Shown piece after piece: positions 8,197 to 14,014 of a stretch of 15,485 nucleotides of DNA. A model generated the notes under the pieces. The model did not search any database. It was not told the origin of the DNA and saw only the letters and a list, made by a program, of their open reading frames with translations. The translations under genes and the position numbers were made by a program. Numbering within the stretch: position 1 is the first letter of the stretch; every line of letters begins with the position of its first letter. The stretch spans positions 1 to 15,485 of the forward strand of contig CAJNDS010001519.1 of the NCBI GenBank assembly GCA_905221605.1. The letters are read 5' to 3'. The stretch comes from Symbiodinium natans. Lineage: Eukaryota > Sar > Dinophyceae > Suessiales > Symbiodiniaceae.

Positions 8197-8409
8197 ATCA
8201 AAGCAGACGTCCCTAACCAAACGGCCAGCATTGCATCGTTGGCTACGCCCGGCAGGTACGACCTTCAGAGCTCCCCAAAGCTTGATGCTAAAGTTTACAA
8301 GGAGGGCACCCCGAGCTATCCTTGCAATGCTGAAACCTCAGCTCGGAAACTTGCAAAAATCCAAACTTTCGAGTGGTTGGCTGCTACAAGCAGGTGGAGC
8401 CCGCCCTAG
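8197..8409 (+). pseudogene. Possible gene fragment next to a telomeric tract
   Basis: A 70-codon frame runs from the edge of the CCCTAAA tract to a TAG at 8407-8409. It has no ATG near its start. Its composition is balanced and unlike the surrounding repeats (for example TPGRYDLQSSPKLDAK, then YKEGTPSYPCNAETSARK). I do not recognise a family. A second frame (8231-8464, 77 codons) is also open on the same strand. The second half (8320-8460) recurs, diverged, at 11990-12141, where the alternative frame is better preserved, so the reading frame is uncertain. It may be an exon fragment or simply part of a dispersed repeat. Confidence 0.3.
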
Positions 8410-8460
8410 TAACAGTAGAGTTATAATAAGGGCCTTAAATTGGGTTATCAGGTCCTTAGC
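8320..8460 (+). repeat. Dispersed repeat, copy 1
   Basis: Aligns in the same orientation with 11990-12141. Shared blocks include TGCAATGC, CCAAACTTT, TGGCTGCTACAAG, AGAGTTA and CCTTAAATTGGGTT. The copies differ by many substitutions and small indels. Confidence 0.75.
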
Positions 8461-8583
8461 TTAGGTTAGAACTCAGAGGTTGTTCTCGTACAATTATAAA
8501 TGGACCATAAGGGGAGACTATTAATAGCTATTCCGACCCCTCTAGTACTCTGGGTCCTAGAGAATCTCAGAGTTCACCAGATG

Positions 8584-8683
8584 GGTAGTTCTTTAAATTG
8601 GGGTCCCTTTTTGGGGCTCCTGATTTTGAGGGTGCCGTACTATGTAGAGGACCCAAAAAGGGACCCCAATTTAGAGAACTACC
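8584..8683. mobile_element. Fold-back (MITE-like) element with 32-bp arms
   Basis: Arms 8584-8615 and 8652-8683 are complementary at 31 of 32 positions (GGTAGTTCTTTAAATTGGGG and onward) around a 36-base loop. The inner arm and loop (GGTCCCTTTT.GGGG, GAGGG.GCCGTA.T.TA) resemble 11288-11345, so this belongs to a family. There is no coding capacity. A non-autonomous DNA transposon is an inference from shape and copy number. Confidence 0.6.
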
Positions 8684-8775
8684 AGATATTGCGGACGCTT
8701 TCGAGCTGGAGAGCTGCTAGTGGAGGATATGGGTTGGTGGTGGAGAAGGCTTATTGGGGTTGAGAGGGTTGTTTG

Positions 8776-8837
8776 TTTAGGGTTTAGGGTTTAGGGTTTG
8801 GGGTTTCGGGTTTCGGGTTTACGGTTTGGGGTTTAGA
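8776..8837 (+). repeat. Interstitial telomeric tract (TTTAGGG), degenerate
   Basis: TTTAGGG heptamers that decay to TTTGGGG, TTTCGGG and TTTACGG toward 8837. Confidence 0.85.
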
Positions 8838-8850
8838 GAGTTGGGCATGG

Positions 8851-8947
8851 GATGTTCCCCCTTACACTAACCGTCCTTATAATAGGGATTATCGTGGGGG
8901 GCGATCGGAATCCCTATTGAGGACTGGTAGTCTTGAGGGGGAACATC
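8851..8947. mobile_element. Fold-back element of 97 bp
   Basis: The first and last 45 bases are imperfect reverse complements. The outer 12 bases (GATGTTCCCCCT) match exactly, as do the inner AATAGGGATT at 8881-8890 and its complement at 8909-8918. It lies directly after a TTTAGGG tract. It overlaps the end of the frame read on the minus strand at 9130-8867, which weakens that frame as coding evidence. Confidence 0.6.
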
Positions 8948-9342
8948 TGAAGGTTGGGATGAAGGCCGAGGGGTTTTGTGGTTGGGCCTTGCAGGAGGCT
9001 CTACGAACCTGCAGTTTCCATTGGTTGCAACTGCCTGCACAGCCTGTAGGTATAGGGTAGGATTCAGGACATGGAGCATGGATAAAATAATCAGTGCAAA
9101 CCTTTCCTGCAAGTCCATGTAGCTCAATATCTAAACATCGAGCCTTGAAGTCGTTTGATGGGAACTGCTGCACAGCCCAAGTACACCACATTGTAAGTAT
9201 CACTACCATGGGCTTCCTGAGCTCCATGCAGGACATCCCGCAGCACCACAGCAGCAACACGCCAGCACGTGGTGGGGGCGGGGATGTCGGGTTTAAGGTT
9301 ATAGGCTATGGCTTGGGTATTTCGGGCCCCTTCTACTACACC
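8867..9342 (-). pseudogene. Possible broken gene fragment, two overlapping frames
   Basis: On the minus strand one frame is open from 9342 to a TGA at 9126-9124 (72 codons, for example LRDVLHGAQEAHGSDTYNVV and CAAVPIKRLQ). A second frame is open from 9130 to a TAG at 8867 (for example ERFALIILSMLHVLNPTLYL, NGNCRFVEPPARPNH). Both are balanced in composition. They meet end to end in different frames, which could mean a frameshift or a very short intron. A 35-base GT...AG segment exists at the junction, but that is speculative. A third minus frame (9260-8889) is also open. The tail overlaps a fold-back element. I recognise no family. Confidence 0.3.
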
Positions 9343-9360
9343 CTAAAGGCTAAACCCCAC

Positions 9361-9405
9361 GGTTCAGGGCTCAGGGCTATAATAGGGTTTAGGAGTTTAG
9401 GTTAA
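9361..9405 (+). repeat. Weak telomere-like tract
   Basis: Degenerate AGGGCTCAGGG and TAGGGTTTAGGAGTTTAGG. Only one or two heptamers are exact. The stretch 9406-9500 shows nothing further. Confidence 0.45.
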
Positions 9406-9500
9406 GTTTCCATCTTTGCTCCATGAAAGCGAGCAGCTCTGAACAGATACAGCTGCAAGGTGGGCCTCAACTAACTAGATGCCCCAACCAAAAAACTCTA

Positions 9501-9635
9501 AGGGTAGCTTCATGGGCCCTTCATGTGGTCCCTAACCTCCTTCAGAGGGTTCTGATGTATGGGCTCTTCATTTATATAGGGTATATATGGGGTCCCTCTT
9601 AAAGGGCCCATACTGAGAGACCATGAAACTACCCT
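9501..9635 (-). mobile_element. Fold-back element, family A, copy 1
   Basis: Terminal inverted repeats begin AGGGTAGCTTCATGGGCCCT and end CCATGAAACTACCCT. The reverse complement of the whole element aligns over its length with 11779-11919, sharing CTCAGTATGG, GGGACCCC, ATACCCCTAT, GCCCATAC.TCAGAA and AGGGACCA. It has no coding capacity. A non-autonomous transposable element is the natural reading. Confidence 0.7.
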
Positions 9636-9647
9636 ATGATACACCTT

Positions 9648-9671
9648 CAACCCTACACCCTGAACCCTAAA
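9648..9671 (-). repeat. Short CCCTAAA-like tract
   Basis: Three imperfect heptamers (CAACCCTACACCCTGAACCC). Confidence 0.55.
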
Positions 9672-9699
9672 TTTTGACCCCTCCTTGAGGGTACCCAAG

Positions 9700-9810
9700 C
9701 TAGAACGCAAGAAGGAAGCATGACTCGCAAAACCTTACACATTTCTTGGTAGGGACTTCGGGAAATCGGTGCCTTCTATTCCCCTCAGAACCGTTTAAAA
9801 GATGATACAG
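9700..9810 (-). other. Short insert between two CCCTAAA tracts, open on minus strand
   Basis: A frame of 36 codons on the minus strand ends at TAG (9702-9700). It includes HRFPEVPTKKCVRFCESC. No family is recognised. A window this short is often open in one of six frames by chance, so only the composition is suggestive. Confidence 0.2.
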
Positions 9811-9855
9811 CCTAAACCCTAAACCCAAAACCCTAAACCCTAAACCCGAAACCCT
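9811..9855 (-). repeat. Interstitial telomeric tract (CCCTAAA)
   Basis: Six heptamers, some changed to CCCAAAA or CCCGAAA. Left cap of the first tight cassette. Confidence 0.9.
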
Positions 9856-9939
9856 GGGAACCTATTTCCAAAATTCCCTACTAACAGCCAGTACGGAATT
9901 GCACAATATCCGTCGGAGGCCGATTCTGTCGAGAAGCGG
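9856..9939 (+). other. Capped insert 1 (84 bp)
   Basis: Non-repetitive sequence between CCCTAAA (left) and TTTAGGG (right). The plus frame reads NPGNLFPKFPTNSQYGIAQ then YPSEADSVEKR and hits a stop inside the right telomeric tract. No family is recognised. It may be a captured fragment of a gene. Confidence 0.35.
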
Positions 9940-9986
9940 TTTAGGGTTTAGGGTTTAGGGTTTAGGGTTTATGGTTTAGGGTTTAC
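9940..9986 (+). repeat. Interstitial telomeric tract (TTTAGGG)
   Basis: Six heptamers, with the last two altered (TTTATGG, TTTACGG). Right cap of cassette 1. Confidence 0.92.
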
Positions 9987-10292
9987 GGCAAAGAAACCCA
10001 GAATGGTGGCATTGCAAGCCCACAAGACCCTACAAAACCCCGCAAACAAACCTACAACACCCCACAAAACCCCACAAGACCACGAATTCAAAACTCAAAC
10101 CCTCGAGCTCCAACTATACAAAATAATGCCCAGATTGGGGTCTGAAGTCTATAAATAACACCTACTTTGCGCGATTTGGGCATTTCCCAAAAGAGGCATA
10201 CCCCTAATGTACCCCCAAATACGATACTCCTTATTGTAGGAACCCCCTAAAAGGGTACCCCTCTTATCGGAAACCCCTTATATGGTTGCTGG
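9987..10292. other. Unclassified AC-rich stretch
   Basis: ACCCCACAAAACC-like low-complexity sequence to about 10080, then mixed sequence. A small inverted repeat pairs AATGCCCAGAT (10125-10135) with ATTTGGGCATT (10174-10184). The end (10201-10285) resembles 8094-8150 in its CCCCTAA and CGGAAACCC blocks. No gene is seen. Confidence 0.4.
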
Positions 10293-10320
10293 CCCCTAAA
10301 CCCTAAACCCTAAACCCTAA
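10293..10320 (-). repeat. Interstitial telomeric tract (CCCTAAA)
   Basis: Four heptamers, nearly perfect. Left cap of cassette 2. Confidence 0.92.
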
Positions 10321-10445
10321 TGGCAGCTTGGAGCCTTAGGGAAAAGACCCTGCAAAACCCAATCCAGCAGCGACCCAGAACCAGAGCGCTCTGCCACACT
10401 CGCCTGCCAGCTCTGGAAGTTCCACCTCAATGCACGCACTGGGAA
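10321..10445. other. Capped insert 2 (125 bp)
   Basis: GC-rich non-repetitive insert. The plus strand has an ATG one base into it with an open frame into the right telomeric tract (MAAWSLREKTLQNPIQQRPR...). The minus strand is also open (IEVELPELAGECGRALWF). The strand cannot be decided. It shares the 12-mer GGCAGCTTGGAG with insert 4. Confidence 0.35.
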
Positions 10446-10526
10446 GGTTTAGGGTTTAGGGTTTAGGGTTTAGGGTTTAGGGTTTAGGGTTTAGGGTCTA
10501 GGGTTTAGGGCTTAGGGCTTAGGGTT
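10446..10526 (+). repeat. Interstitial telomeric tract (TTTAGGG), about 11 heptamers
   Basis: Seven perfect heptamers followed by TCTAGGG and CTTAGGG variants. Perfect repeats lie at the insert side and decay lies away from it. Confidence 0.95.
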
Positions 10527-10805
10527 GAAGACTGTTACCTGAAACACTAAAACACAAACCCCGCACAGCCGCGCCGAGACCCCAAACCCAAAACCCCGTC
10601 ACTCCTAGAGCCCCCCCAAAAAACTAAAGCAACTGCAAAACCCCCCCCCCCCCCCGGCCGCACATCCCCCCAAGACCCCAAACCCCTGTATGCCCAAACC
10701 CTAACCCCATACCCCATGACCCTGGCTCCCTATTACCCTATAACCCGAGAATGCTAGAATCCCCAGAACCCCCCGGCCCCCTCCCAAAAAAAGAACAAAG
10801 AAATC
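10527..10805. other. C/A-rich degenerate stretch
   Basis: ACCCCAAACCC-like sequence with a 15-base poly-C run near 10640-10655, probably decayed CCCTAAA repeat. No gene is seen. Confidence 0.5.
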
Positions 10806-10873
10806 CTAAACCCTAATTAAACCCTAATTAAACCCTAAACAAGAAAAACCCTAAACCCAAAGCCCAAAACCCA
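10806..10873 (-). repeat. Interstitial telomeric tract (CCCTAAA), interrupted
   Basis: CCTAAACCCTAATTAAACCC and CCCTAAAC with insertions of TTA and AAGAAA, followed by poly-C at 10880-10891. Left cap of cassette 3. Confidence 0.8.
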
Positions 10874-11014
10874 TCCCCCACCCCCCCCCCCGTAAACAAA
10901 CAAAGAAACAAAAAAGGTGTCTGAGCCCTTGGCTGTTTTTGGGGCAGCACCGAGGCGCTTGGTTTGGGATGGCCAGCCGTGGGTCGGCGCCTTGGGCGTT
11001 TCACATGCCCCAGG
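10874..11014 (+). other. Capped insert 3 (141 bp)
   Basis: The first 40 bases are C- and A-rich. From 10917 the plus frame reads 33 codons (VSEPLAVFGAAPRRLVWDGQ then PWVGALGVSHAPG), with a TAG at 11019 in the right telomeric tract. No family is recognised. Confidence 0.35.
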
Positions 11015-11133
11015 GGTTTAGGGTTTAGGGTTTGGGGTTTAGGGTTTGGGGTTTAGGGTTTAGGGTTTAGGGCTTGGGGTTTGAGGTTTAGGGTTCATGG
11101 GTTTTAAGGGATGAGGGTCTAGGGTTTAGGGCT
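11015..11133 (+). repeat. Interstitial telomeric tract (TTTAGGG), long and degenerate
   Basis: About 16 heptamer positions. The first half is close to perfect or TTTGGGG; the later part degenerates (TTGAGG, GGGTTCATGGG). Confidence 0.9.
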
Positions 11134-11266
11134 TAGACGAAGCATGCCTGAAATTGAACTTAAGTGCTGGGTGCATTTCCCGTGTTCAGAATATACCCAG
11201 GGTAGCCTGTATCCCCTTAGAAAAGAGAACTGGACCCAAGGATTCAAGTACTGTCCCTTAAAGGGA

Positions 11267-11375
11267 ATATGGTCATTTCTCAGCATGATGGTCCCTTTTG
11301 GGGGCGCCCTAAATATGAGGGGCCGTAATGTAATAGTAACCCGAGAGGGGCTATTCCTCAGAGAAGTGATCATAT
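11267..11375. mobile_element. Fold-back element related to 8584-8683
   Basis: Ends ATATGGTCATTTCTC and GAGAAGTGATCATAT are reverse complements with two mismatches. The centre (11288-11345) aligns with the loop and inner arm of the 8584-8683 element. Open frames on both strands (11144-11377 plus and 11391-11119 minus) cover this element and are not trusted. The flank 11134-11266 holds no recognisable gene. Confidence 0.55.
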
Positions 11376-11428
11376 AGCAAGACCCACCCAACGAAAGCCC
11401 GCAGACTTATACTAAACCTCCTGAACTC

Positions 11429-11625
11429 CCAAACCCTAACCCCTAAACCCCAGAATCCTCAGAACCCTAAACCCCACATACCCGCAGAACCATGACACTG
11501 GGAACCCGGGTTTCCCCTTGACACCTAAACCCTAAACCCTAAACCCCAAACCCAAAACCCAAAACCCTAAACCCCAAACCCAAAACCCTAAACCCAAACC
11601 CTAAACCCTAAACCCTGAACCCTAA
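11429..11625 (-). repeat. Interstitial telomeric tract (CCCTAAA), long
   Basis: Dense between 11523 and 11625 and sparser between 11429 and 11474. Many heptamers are CCCAAAA or CCCCAAA. A 48-base non-telomeric gap (11475-11522) contains GGGAACCCGGGTTTCCCC, a near-palindrome. Left cap of cassette 4. Confidence 0.9.
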
Positions 11626-11730
11626 CAGCAGCAGCCTAGCGGAGGCAGCTTGGAGATCGGTATGAAGTAGCGGTTCAGAGGACTGGTCCTTGCCGGCTTT
11701 ACGTTTGGGGGTCTTCTTAGGACAGCCAAG
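11626..11730 (-). other. Capped insert 4 (105 bp)
   Basis: The minus frame reads GCPKKTPKRKAGKDQSSEPL then LHTDLQAASARLLL and ends at a stop in the left telomeric tract. It is rich in lysine and arginine at its start. No family is recognised. It shares GGCAGCTTGGAG with insert 2. Confidence 0.35.
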
Positions 11731-11779
11731 GTTTAGGGTTCAGGGTTGAGGGTTTAGGGTGTAAGGTTTAGGGTTTAAG
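11731..11779 (+). repeat. Interstitial telomeric tract (TTTAGGG)
   Basis: Seven heptamer positions with TTCAGGG, TTGAGGG and TGTAAGG variants. Right cap of cassette 4. Confidence 0.88.
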
Positions 11780-11919
11780 GTTGTTGCATGGGCCCTCAGT
11801 ATGGCCCCCTTTAAAAGGGGACCCCGTTTATACCCCTATCAACCCAAAGGCCCATACGTCAGAATCCTTTAAAGAGGGTCAGGGACCATATTCAGGGCCC
11901 ATGAAACATGAAACAACCC
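11779..11919 (+). mobile_element. Fold-back element, family A, copy 2
   Basis: Inverted ends GGTTGTTGCATGGGCCCT and AGGGCCCATGAAAC...AACAACCC. The right end carries a doubled CATGAAA. It aligns with the reverse complement of 9501-9635 along its length. It lies between two TTTAGGG tracts (11731-11779 and 11922-11960), consistent with insertion into a telomeric tract. Confidence 0.7.
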
Positions 11920-11921
11920 GG

Positions 11922-11960
11922 GATTAGGGTTTAGGGTTTAAGGGTTTAGGGAGTTTAGGG
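11922..11960 (+). repeat. Interstitial telomeric tract (TTTAGGG)
   Basis: Five heptamers with an extra A or G. Probably the continuation of 11731-11779, split by the fold-back element. Confidence 0.88.
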
Positions 11961-11989
11961 TCTTCAGTCCTTTTGGACTTCAAGACCCC

Positions 11990-12141
11990 TCCTGCAATGC
12001 CATGCTCATGCCGAAACCCCAGCTCGAAAACCTGCTAAAACCCAAACTTTGGAGTTGCTGGCTGCTACAAGGAGGGGGGGGGGGCCCCCGGTACAACTAG
12101 AGTTACAAGGACCTTAAATTGGGTTCCAGAAGTCCCTTAAC
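11990..12141 (+). repeat. Dispersed repeat, copy 2
   Basis: Diverged copy of 8320-8460. It contains an expanded G-run (12076-12088) where copy 1 has GGTGGAG. Confidence 0.75.
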
Positions 12142-12337
12142 TACAGTTACTATATAAAGCGGGCCCCCCTGCAATGCCCTGAACATGGCCCTGAACCCCA
12201 AAACCCTTTCAAGGAAATCATTTTCGGGAGCTCAAGTCCTCAAAGCCTCACCCTAAACCCCACAGGTCCTGGAACCCCAAACCGCCAAGAAAAACCCAAA
12301 CCCTAACCTCATCAACCTTGTACGGCTTTGAGCTCTT
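12142..12337. other. Unclassified stretch with scattered CCCTAAAC-like motifs
   Basis: Mixed C-rich sequence with isolated telomere-like motifs (near 12252 and 12300). The phrase CCTGCAATGCC near 12167 repeats the start of the preceding dispersed repeat. No gene is seen. Confidence 0.4.
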
Positions 12338-12379
12338 CCCTAAACCCTAAACCCTAAACCCTAAAACCTAAACCCTAAG
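12338..12379 (-). repeat. Interstitial telomeric tract (CCCTAAA)
   Basis: Six heptamers, nearly perfect, with one extra A. Left cap of cassette 5. Confidence 0.93.
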
Positions 12380-12479
12380 TTCCCAGAAGATTGCTTCGCA
12401 TCCTCCACAGCCTCTGCAGCTCCTCTTGCGCGATGCGAAGCCTGCCAGCATGCCGAGTCCCCGCAACTTGAACTTAGTG
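12380..12479 (-). other. Capped insert 5 (100 bp)
   Basis: The minus frame is open from 12473 to 12378 (32 codons), including GRLRIAQEELQRLWRMRSNL, which could be a helical or coiled-coil segment. It is bounded by TAA at 12474-12476 and TAG at 12375-12377, the latter inside the telomeric tract. A plus frame is open too (KFPEDCFASSTASAAPLARC). No family is recognised. Confidence 0.38.
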
Positions 12480-12585
12480 TTTAGGGTTTAGGGTTTAGGG
12501 TTTAGGGTTTAGGGTTTAGGGTTTAGGGTTTAGGGTTTAGGGTTTTGGGTTTAGGGTGTGAAATTAGGGTTTCAGGTTTAAGGTC
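12480..12585 (+). repeat. Interstitial telomeric tract (TTTAGGG), about 12 heptamers
   Basis: Nine consecutive perfect heptamers, the longest perfect run in the window, then decay (TTTTGGG, TGTGAAA, TTTCAGG). Right cap of cassette 5. Confidence 0.95.
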
Positions 12586-12602
12586 TAATTCAGCCTACGC
12601 TC

Positions 12603-12989
12603 TTACTCCCAGCAGCTGGTGAGTATGTATCTAGGACAAATGATTTTCTCAGCCTCTTCATTATAAGCAACCTGTTCCTGAGAGAGGAGGGTACATGAAG
12701 ATTCATGTGATATCCTAAGTGATTCCCAGGTCTGCTGATTTCTCCCGTAAGATAGGAAGAACATCAACAGCGGCCAGAAAGTGGAAGACGAACAAAACCA
12801 GCAAAACAGCATAATGACCTTTGTTAGCCGATGTACGCTCATGGATTTCCTAAATTCGTCACGTTGAAAGAGCTCGAACACAATAGTGCTAACTGACTGA
12901 CATTGTGGATGCACGAGCGATACAAGTGTGGGTTTTACTGTGTCCTTTCCAATCTCTCCTCTATTCCCCCTCTCGGTGAGGTAAGCGAC
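12603..12989 (-). CDS. Possible exon or pseudogene fragment with a hydrophobic segment
   Basis: An open frame of 128 codons on the minus strand runs from after TGA (12992-12990) to TAA (12605-12603). It has no in-frame ATG before codon 56 or so (RKSMSVHRL); GTG at 12914 is a possible alternative start. A hydrophobic stretch (VIMLFCWFCSSSTFWPLLMF) could span a membrane. The tail is charged (LLSQEQVAYNEEAEKII). It lies in the largest repeat-free stretch of the core (12586-13487), with two other protein-like minus frames upstream. I recognise no family. It may be an exon of an intron-bearing gene, a pseudogene, or chance. Confidence 0.3.
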   Translation of the reverse strand, partial: VAYLTERGNRGEIGKDTVKPTLVSLVHPQCQSVSTIVFELFQRDEFRKSMSVHRLTKVIMLFCWFCSSSTFWPLLMFFLSYGRNQQTWESLRISHESSCTLLSQEQVAYNEEAEKIICPRYILTSCWE

Positions 12990-13017
12990 TCAGTTAGGTA
13001 CGGGAACAGTGAAGTTG

Positions 13018-13143
13018 TCAATCCCAAAAGGTCTTCTTAACGGAGCACCAAGAAACAAACAGCTTTTTCAACAGTCTTATGAGATTAACCACAGGAGCCC
13101 CATTCATAAGGAATGATCCACGAGCTTGGAAGTCAGTTCGTCT
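13018..13143 (-). CDS. Possible short exon or pseudogene fragment
   Basis: A 41-codon minus frame that includes DFQARGSFLMNGAPVVNLIR and LLKKLFVSWCSVKKTFW and ends at TGA (13020-13018). It overlaps the end of the next upstream frame, in a different frame. A very short GT...AG intron (34 bases) or a frameshift would be needed to join them. Speculative. Confidence 0.2.
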   Translation of the reverse strand, partial: RRTDFQARGSFLMNGAPVVNLIRLLKKLFVSWCSVKKTFWD

Positions 13144-13375
13144 TCAGGAACATAATACCAATGCCAAGAAGTAAACACAAAAAAACTGTCCATCCATTGT
13201 TCGCCTCTGTGATAGAATATCCTCTACAATAACATCCTGAGCACATGACCTTTCCTTCCTTAATGTCGTGTTTTGCTCTTTTTCCTTCAGTACTAGTCAT
13301 TACAAGATATGCCCATTCATAAGAGTGAACCCTGTGAGCTACCGACTTTCTTGTATGTATAAGGAGTATTGTGTA
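13133..13375 (-). CDS. Possible exon or small membrane-protein fragment
   Basis: An 80-codon minus frame between TGA codons, with an ATG at 13300 giving 55 codons. It contains a short cysteine cluster (MCSGCYCRG) followed by a hydrophobic run (WTVFLCLLLGIGIMFL) that could anchor in a membrane. A competing plus frame (13268-13474, 68 codons) covers the same bases. I recognise no family. Confidence 0.25.
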   Translation of the reverse strand, partial: YTILLIHTRKSVAHRVHSYEWAYLVMTSTEGKRAKHDIKEGKVMCSGCYCRGYSITEANNGWTVFLCLLLGIGIMFLKTN

Positions 13376-13487
13376 TCAAGCAAAGAACAAAAATTATACG
13401 GCGAAGACCCCAAAACAGCATGGACGCCAAGTGTTGGGAGACGGCTCCGTACCTGTCCCAACCCAGGCGATTAATCCCCCTTTTCTT

Positions 13488-13626
13488 CCCTAAGCCCTGA
13501 ACCCAAAAGTCCAATCCCAAAACCCAAACCCTAACCCCAAAACCCTAAACCCTAAAACCCCAAAACCCTAAACCGCTAAACCCCAAAATCCTAAACCCTA
13601 AAACCCCAAAACCCCCTAACACCCTA
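13488..13626 (-). repeat. Interstitial telomeric tract (CCCTAAA), long and degenerate
   Basis: About 18 heptamer positions with CCCCAAAA, CCCAAAA and CCGCTAAA variants. Left cap of cassette 6. Confidence 0.9.
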
Positions 13627-13713
13627 GCAGTCTGGGCCAAGAAGCTCGTGGTCGCCCATCAGCGACAGGAAGGCTCCGGCGGGCTTCTTTGTCTTCAGGG
13701 TCCCCGCCTGTCT
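13627..13713 (-). other. Capped insert 6 (87 bp)
   Basis: GC-rich insert. The minus frame reads TLKTKKPAGAFLSLMGDHEL then LGPDC and stops at TAG at the left telomeric border. No family is recognised. Confidence 0.35.
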
Positions 13714-13812
13714 TAAGGGTTTAGGGTTTAGGGTTTAGGGTCTAGGGTTTAGGGTTTAGGGTTTAGGGTCTAGGGTCTAGGGTTTAGGGTTTAGGGTTTA
13801 GGGTTTAGGGCT
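13714..13812 (+). repeat. Interstitial telomeric tract (TTTAGGG), about 14 heptamers
   Basis: Mostly perfect, with three TCTAGGG variants. Right cap of cassette 6. Confidence 0.95.
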
Positions 13813-13818
13813 ATAGCC

Positions 13819-13909
13819 GTAGCATGGGCCCTTACATGGGGACCCCTTATGCAACCCCGTATATACCCCTTGAAAGAAGGTAAGGGACCATACTAGTGGA
13901 CCATGTAAC
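13819..13909 (+). mobile_element. Fold-back element, family A, copy 3 (internally deleted)
   Basis: Begins GTAGCATGGGCCCTTACATGG, shares GGGGACCCC, CCGTATATACCCC and AAGGTAAGGGACCATACT with the other two copies, and ends GGACCATGTAAC. The middle third found in the other copies is missing. It sits between a TTTAGGG and a CCCTAAA tract. Confidence 0.6.
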
Positions 13910-13918
13910 TGCCTTGGA

Positions 13919-13958
13919 ACCCTAAACCCTAAACCCTAAACCCTAAACCCTAAACCCG
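13919..13958 (-). repeat. Interstitial telomeric tract (CCCTAAA)
   Basis: Five perfect heptamers followed directly by a G-rich derived repeat. Confidence 0.93.
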
Positions 13959-14014
13959 GGCTTATATCAAGGGTTTATATCGGGGTTTACATAGGGTTGA
14001 CATAGGGCTTATAT
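13958..14014 (+). repeat. Short tandem repeat of 11-13 bp derived from GGGTTTA
   Basis: Five units: GGGCTTATATCAA, GGGTTTATATCG, GGGTTTACATA, GGGTTGACATA and GGGCTTATAT. Each looks like a telomeric GGGTTTA with four or five extra bases (TATC, CATA). It abuts a tract of opposite polarity. Confidence 0.75.

Noticed and set aside
8889-9260. 123-codon cysteine-rich minus frame as the coding frame
   Set aside because: Two other minus-strand frames over the same bases have a more protein-like composition, and part of the region is a fold-back element. I list the locus only as a possible fragment.
11119-11391. Frames on both strands at 11119-11391
   Set aside because: They cover a fold-back element, whose symmetry tends to keep both strands open.
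12480-13812. True chromosome end
   Set aside because: The tracts are short, of both polarities, and are followed by further sequence, so they are interstitial.
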